Assembly (NCBI GenBank): GCA_028583605.1
Contig: CM053337.1
Location: 23,536,764 to 23,600,763, forward strand
DNA: 64,000 nucleotides
Source of the DNA: Dastarcus helophoroides
Taxonomy: Eukaryota > Arthropoda > Insecta > Coleoptera > Bothrideridae
Reading direction: 5' to 3'
Positions 59,083-64,000 of the stretch are shown here, piece after piece. Below the pieces are notes generated by a model. That model did not search any database. It was not told the DNA's origin and saw only the letters and a list, made by a program, of their open reading frames with translations. Position numbers and translations under genes: made by a program. Position 1 is the first letter of the stretch. Each line of letters begins with the position of its first letter.

Positions 59083-59443
59083 GTAAACTTTTTTTTCAAA
59101 ATTCCGAGGTTTAACTTGAATTTTAAAAACCTGATTGTTTTAAAATGTCATTACCGATTAATTTCTAGAATTTTGAACGTTCGTCCCAAAGTTTTCACTT
59201 GAAATTTAAAATCTAAGCAAGACTACTCAAAGGGAAATTTTCGAAGATCCAGTAGACAAAATAAAATTACTTCCACATTCTGGCTCTGAAAGAGATTCAA
59301 AAGCTCCAAACTGGAGTTTTTTTTTAGTTGCTAGAAGAGCATGGCAACGCTTGCCCACCTTGAGATAGTGGAACAAATTAGAATGTGGCGTTTTCTCCAG
59401 ATATATTGAAAAATAATGACAAAATATTTGAGTGTTAGCTCAC
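59083..59443. other. Intron next to the upstream exon
   Basis: Non-satellite AT-rich sequence. The donor GTGAGC of the exon at 59444-59689 lies at the right edge. The open frame continuing past the donor is read-through into intron. Confidence 0.5.
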
Positions 59444-59689
59444 CTGTAGTCCTTTTTGGAAGACCAGGATAGTTCTTGGTTCCGTATTTTCTAATCTCCC
59501 ATCTACTAATGAGGTCGATGAGAGAGACTCCACTTCCGTTGCATTTCAACTCGTTGTCACATTCAGGGCATTGGACCGGGGGCCCACAAATGTCTTCATA
59601 GGATACTGGTTCGGGTGGTATTGGACCAAAGATACTCTCTTTGCCATTATCGTTAATTGGTCTCGGTCCACGTATATTGGGGTCCATTT
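59444..59689 (-). CDS. Internal exon just upstream of the olfactomedin domain of the host gene
   Basis: This is an internal exon on the minus strand. It has an acceptor (polypyrimidine tract then TTACAG) ending at 59690 and a donor (ACAG|GTGAGC) just below 59444. It is 246 nt: 2 nt, then 81 codons, then 1 nt. The reading starts MDPNIRGPRPINDNGKESIF and ends NYPGLPKRTT. The middle part is Pro- and Cys-rich (DICGPPVQCPECDNELKC, with a CxxC), followed by a charged stretch, SRWEIRKYGTKN. The trailing G plus the AT that opens the exon at 27419 makes an Asp codon just before the conserved first Cys of the olfactomedin domain, so the two exons join in phase. The upstream part of the protein lies beyond the right window edge. 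The Met in this exon need not be the start because a good acceptor precedes it. Confidence 0.8.
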
Positions 59690-60119
59690 CTGTAAAAAAA
59701 CATATTTGGTTTAATTTTTTTTTAAATTATTCAACTGCAACTGAAATTTAGGAAACTTTGTGAATGCAACCGTAAACCATAAGCGTTTTCTAATAAGATA
59801 CAAATTACTCTACAGAACAGTGGCGGCTGGTGCTAATAAAATTTGGAGGTTGCAAAGAGACATTTGCAAAAATGTGCCGAAACTGGAAATTTTAAATTAA
59901 GCTGGAGGAATTAAGAGATATTTAGGATTTTAAATTGATATATGTTATACATATATAGTATATTGCTAAAATTTTCCTTTTTTTATATTCGCCAAAAACA
60001 GAAAGAAAAAGAAGAGGAAGTCCATATGACGGACGATCTTTGGCAGCTGCAAATTTATCAATAACTTTTTACTGAAGTCGAGTATTCCTTAAATTAAGTC
60101 CTTTTCTTTAAAGACATCG

Positions 60120-60377
60120 TTAATGCGGACAATCTTTCCTGGCATAATGTATTTTTTTAAAAAGTATTCTTTCCAGACTGCAGGACTCTGCTTCAGCAGA
60201 AGCCATTGGGATAGTTATCAAGATTTTTAAAAGATTTAGTTTCACTAAGCTCACTGTTTTCTCAAATAATGTTATAGAGTACACAAGTAAACCAAAAGCC
60301 GATTAATACTTTTCTGTTTCGTAATTTACAGATAATTGAGCTCTTAGTTTTTGTAAATTAAAAAATTGATAAACCTT
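60120..60377 (-). pseudogene. hAT transposase remnant, C-terminal region, second copy
   Basis: This is the counterpart of 45045-45308. On the minus strand it still reads LLKILITIPMASAEAESCSL and ERI, closer to the hAT consensus (ASAEAERSFS) than the first copy. It has a stop in the NII-EN region and a 2-bp deletion near 60238 relative to the other copy, which breaks the frame. The decay differs from the first copy, as expected for independent decay after separation. Confidence 0.78.
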
Positions 60378-60732
60378 AGCGGTTTCTTTAAAATTGTTTT
60401 CGGGAAAAGTGATTTTATGTTGGTTAAACTTTTTAGAAAAAAATAATGTTGCTGCAATTAAATGGCCAGTGAAGCTGAATCGTTCTTTAGCTTAGCAAAT
60501 AACAATGTCACATAGGTACTGCTTTAGCTTCGCGAACTATTTCTGTTAACACTTCGCTTTTTACAAAACAAGGTCTGCATAATATTCAAGTCTGGATTAG
60601 GTCATTCACGTCGCTTAATTTCCAGTTTTTTCGACATAGATCGGTTACAGAATGGCTGTGCAATTAAACTTTGCACTGAATTCATTTTTATTTGTGTTTC
60701 AAGACTTGCAACATTGACTGATGACAGATTAT

Positions 60733-63700
60733 CAGTGGCGGCCCGCGTATATGCACTGAGTAACTGCAGCACCCCCAATTCAGGTTTCCAGTTTTTTTCT
60801 CAAACTGTTGGTTTTTTTTGAAAACTTTTCCTTAACACGTTTTTATAGAAATTTTAAATTTTCTCTGATTTCTTTAATAAAAATTTCATCTTTCTTTCTA
60901 AAATCTATTTTATTTCTAATGGTGATGAAAAATGCACTTTCAAAAATTAATTTTTCTAAATCTTTTGATAAAGAAATTAATATTTCGAGAAAGAATTGAA
61001 ATTTTGAAAAAAAAGGTTAAATATCTCTAAGTGTCAAAATGTTGAGAAACTAATGAAAATTTCAAGAAGCAATCTAAATTCAACTCTTCTCGCATTTTGT
61101 TATTTCTCTGAAAAAAATAATACCAAATCTTCCCGTTTTTACCTGATTTTGCAATTTCTACTATATTGTAGAAATTTTTTTATTTTTTTCTAATATTTTC
61201 ATTTTTTTTTGTTGGGTATGTTTTTATTTTCCTAAATATATTATACCAATAAATTTTCTCAATACTACTTTTCCAGCAAATTTTGCTCTTAAAATTTTTC
61301 TGGAAATTTCAACTTCTAATTGTTTATGTTCCTCTAATTTGCTTTAAAAATGTTAGGTTATCTATGGCATTTTGACATTTTAAAGTTTATTTTATAATTT
61401 TGACTAACAACTTTTAGAAAAAAATCCCTCCATTTCTGTAAAAATGTCAAAGTTTTGGAAAGAAACCAAGAAATGTTAGGAAAATTTTCCATTGCTTCCG
61501 CATTTTGATATTTTTCTTTAAAAAAACAAATAACCGATGAATTATTTTCCTAAAATTTCTACTTTTGTGTACAGATATTTCAAATTTTTTCTCGAAATTT
61601 CGATTTTCTTTCTACGAAAATTGGAATCTTTTAAAATGTTGACCTATTTCAGAATTTTGACTTCATTCGAAAATTTCCACTTTTGTTAAGAATTTCGTTC
61701 GTATGTTCCTATAAATTTTGATATTTTGTGAGAATTTCGGCACTTCTGACATTTTCGATTTAATTGCAAAATGTCAACCTCAAAAACTTTTGCATTTTAC
61801 AATTTATTTTTTGAAATTTGACCGTTTTTCAAATATTTGATTTGTTCTCCCAATTTTAACTTTTTTTGACAATTTAGAGATTTACAAAAATATTACTGTT
61901 TTGAAAACCTACTGCTTTCGTAAATACTTACTTTTTGTGGAAATTTAAACTTTTTTTAAGCGTTGAATTTTTCAAAATTTTGACCTTTTTGAAAAGTTTG
62001 ATTTTTTCCGGTTAATTTCAACTATTCTGATGTGGCGTTTTTTCCAAATTTTGGATAATTTCGATTTACCAAAATTTGGAAAATTTCGATTTTCCAACAT
62101 ATGGGAAATTTTGATTTTTGATGATTTTCATTTTTATTAAAAATTCCAGTTATTTTTTAAATTTTCGATCTTTTCTCGAAGTATTGATTTATCTTTTGAA
62201 AGGATTTTTTTTTTAAAGCTATAACTTATTTTCGAAATTTCGGCTCTTTTTTTACATTTCGACTATTATTTGAAAAATTTTTTTTTAATTTCGATTTTTT
62301 TTTTAAATTGGACCTTTTTTAAAATTTCGTCCTGATTTAAAAAATAAGACCCTTTTTAAAAATTTCGACTTTTTTAAAACATTTTACAGTTTTTTCAAAA
62401 TGTTAACTATCGAAATTTTCAATTTTTTTTGAAAATTTCGACATTTCAAAATTTTGTCTTGTTGAGCAAAAATTATTTTAGAAAGTGCCGACATTTTTTA
62501 ATATTCAATAATACCGTTTGTCATCCCCTTAGGACTTAAAAATGCGTCTTGTTTCGAATTTTTTTTTTAGGTTTTCGAAAATTTCGACTTTTTAAATGTT
62601 GCCTTGTTTGAACAAAATTGTTTTTCAAAACCCAATTTTTGGCTTGTAAAAGAAAATTTTAAATTTTAATGTTCAGTTAAATATCCTTTTTCACCCCGCT
62701 TGGGGTGAGTACGTGTTTAGTGATTGCTTTCGTGTATTTTTTATATAGAAATTTTAACAAAAAATGTTCAGAAAAAAACCATGAAGTTTCTCCAAAAATG
62801 TCAACATTTTGGGAAAAAACGAAGAAATTTTTAGAAAAAGTTATTTTCAATTTTGACAAAAATGTTGAATTTTCAGAAAAATATTGAATTTTCAGAAATA
62901 TTTAGAATTTTGAGAAAAATATTAAATTGTAAGAAAAATATTGAATTTCAAGAAACATAAACCTTCTAAATTTCAACTTTTTGCGATTTGATATTTCGCT
63001 AAAAAAAAACTTACCACTATTATAGAACCAAAGAAAATTCTAAATCGAAATTTCCAATTTTTCTAGAACTGTTATTTTTATTTGTTAAATTTATTCCCGG
63101 AATTGTCAAGTCCGTCAAATTTCGTTAAAAAATAGATTAAAATTTAAAGATTAAGCTCAAAATTTGGAGAAAAAGCGGACAACATTTCAAGAAAAAAGTT
63201 AAAATTTGTTATTTTTACATAATATTTTTGAAAAAATAGCAATGTCGGAATCAATGAAAAAAAAAACAATTTTTAAATATAAATTAATTGTCAAATATAT
63301 TTTCAAAATTTCGACTTTTAAAGTAGGAATTATTGAAATTTTCAAAAATGAGTCAACATTTCTAAAAAAGTCGAAATTTCAAAATTAAAAATAGTAAAAA
63401 TCTTTAAAAAAATTAATTGACAATTTAATGTTCTAACTTAAATTTTTTCTAGCAATTTTGAAGTTACCAGAGAAGCTTCAGAGATCAACTATTTCAGCTT
63501 GAAGTCGATCCTTTGTAATTAAAATCCACATTTTTGGAATTTATTTTTAATTGAACTGCAAGTTCTTTTTCGAAATTTGTTTCAAAAATTCGAACAATCT
63601 TAAAAATAGAAATTTTTCTTACTATTTCTTTAATTTTGAGTTTTAATAAGACATTTTTCTTAAAAAGTTTATATTTAAAAAGAAAAAAATATCGTTTTAA

Positions 63701-63954
63701 AAAATATATTTTTCAAGCTCAGGAAACTTTCTAAAAAACCAGACAAAATTCATTATTTAATCACAAAATTCCAATTTTTCCTCGAAATTTTGCATTTTCG
63801 ACTTTTCCTAAAGTTGAGATTTCTATTGGAGGTTCATTGGGAAGCAACAGAGGTGGTTTATATTATTAATTTTTTGAACTAATTAGCTTTTACACAATTT
63901 TAACACAAACGCCGTCGCAGCACCCCCTCTAGTTTTAGCTACTAGCCGCCACTG
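60733..63954 (-). mobile_element. Satellite-bodied hAT-type element, family A, nested and complete
   Basis: The ends are CAGTGGCGGCCCGCGTATAT and GCTACTAGCCGCCACTG, with the 8-bp duplication CAGATTAT at 60725-60732 and 63955-63962. The subterminal motif GCAGCACCCCC is present at both sides (about 60764 and 63918). It is 3222 bp with a satellite body whose polarity flips within the element (pyrimidine-rich on the plus strand at 61.6-62.6 kb). It aligns in reverse with 41538-44713 and, more distantly, with 15458-19974 and 35366-40837. Confidence 0.9.
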
Positions 63955-64000
63955 CAGATTATAATAGCGAATCAATATTTGGTTTGCACCCACAAGTACA

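Larger units (their letters stand above)
59818..64000 (-). mobile_element. Composite hAT element, family B with nested A, copy 2 (runs off the window)
   Basis: It starts CAGTGGCGGCTGGTGCTAAT, the complement of the right end of 41190-45610, and matches that element in reverse. The 8 bp before it (CTACAGAA) would be its target duplication; the other end is past the window edge. A transposase remnant lies at 60120-60377 on the minus strand, and a complete family-A element occupies 60733-63954. The last bases (TTTGCACCCACAAGTACA) are the complement of B sequence at 41495-41515. Confidence 0.87.

Overview
This is a eukaryotic, probably insect or other arthropod, window. The evidence is a spliced minus-strand gene with canonical GT/AG junctions, a Copia element with an internal-tRNA-iMet-type primer site, Ty3/Gypsy and hAT elements, and very AT-rich introns. 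No bacterial-style gene organisation is present. The species cannot be named from the sequence.

The only host gene I can support is on the minus strand and encodes an olfactomedin-domain protein (colmedin/gliomedin-like in general type). Four internal exons are visible, in transcript order: 59444-59689, 27227-27419, 14990-15251 and 3880-4116. Their splice phases agree at every junction. The three complete introns are about 32.0, 12.0 and 10.9 kb, and further exons lie beyond both window edges. Almost everything else in the window is therefore intron, swollen by repeats.

Layout: 1-3.9 kb, degenerate AT satellite; exon 3880-4116; 4.3-14.6 kb, satellite with the motif TTTCGACTTTTT, including a ~600-bp higher-order array, and several copies of a foldback MITE; exon 14990-15251; 15458-19974, a hAT-type element with a satellite body (8-bp duplication AAAATAAC); 20-27 kb, more MITEs and satellite, a 49-bp-arm hairpin and a possible alternative terminal exon; exon 27227-27419; 28442-33991, a decayed Ty3/Gypsy element with LTRs; 35366-40837, a second satellite-bodied hAT-type element in the opposite orientation (duplication CCTGGGAC); 41190-45610, a composite hAT element with a transposase remnant and another satellite-bodied element inside it (duplication GATCCCAT); 46046-46403, a solo LTR; 46.4-48 kb, a low-repeat island; 48136-48412, an uninterrupted (GA)n tract; 49546-54156, a complete, recent Copia insertion with two nonsense codons; 54.2-57.6 kb, satellite with a 296-bp tandem array; 57.6-59.1 kb, nested MITEs; exon 59444-59689; 59818 to the window end, a second copy of the composite hAT element, inverted relative to the first.

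The most interesting signal is a pair of related hAT-type families that share the CAGTGGCGGC terminus. Family A (15458-19974, 35366-40837, 41538-~44713, 60733-63954) has transposon ends with a subterminal GGGGGTGCTGC motif and a body made of the same strand-polar TTTCGAC-type satellite that fills the introns. Family B (41190-45610; 59818 to the edge) carries a decayed hAT transposase dimerisation region. Both B copies contain an A element at exactly the same internal site, yet sit in different target sites, so the A-in-B composite appears to have moved as one unit. This suggests transposons that capture and disperse satellite DNA.
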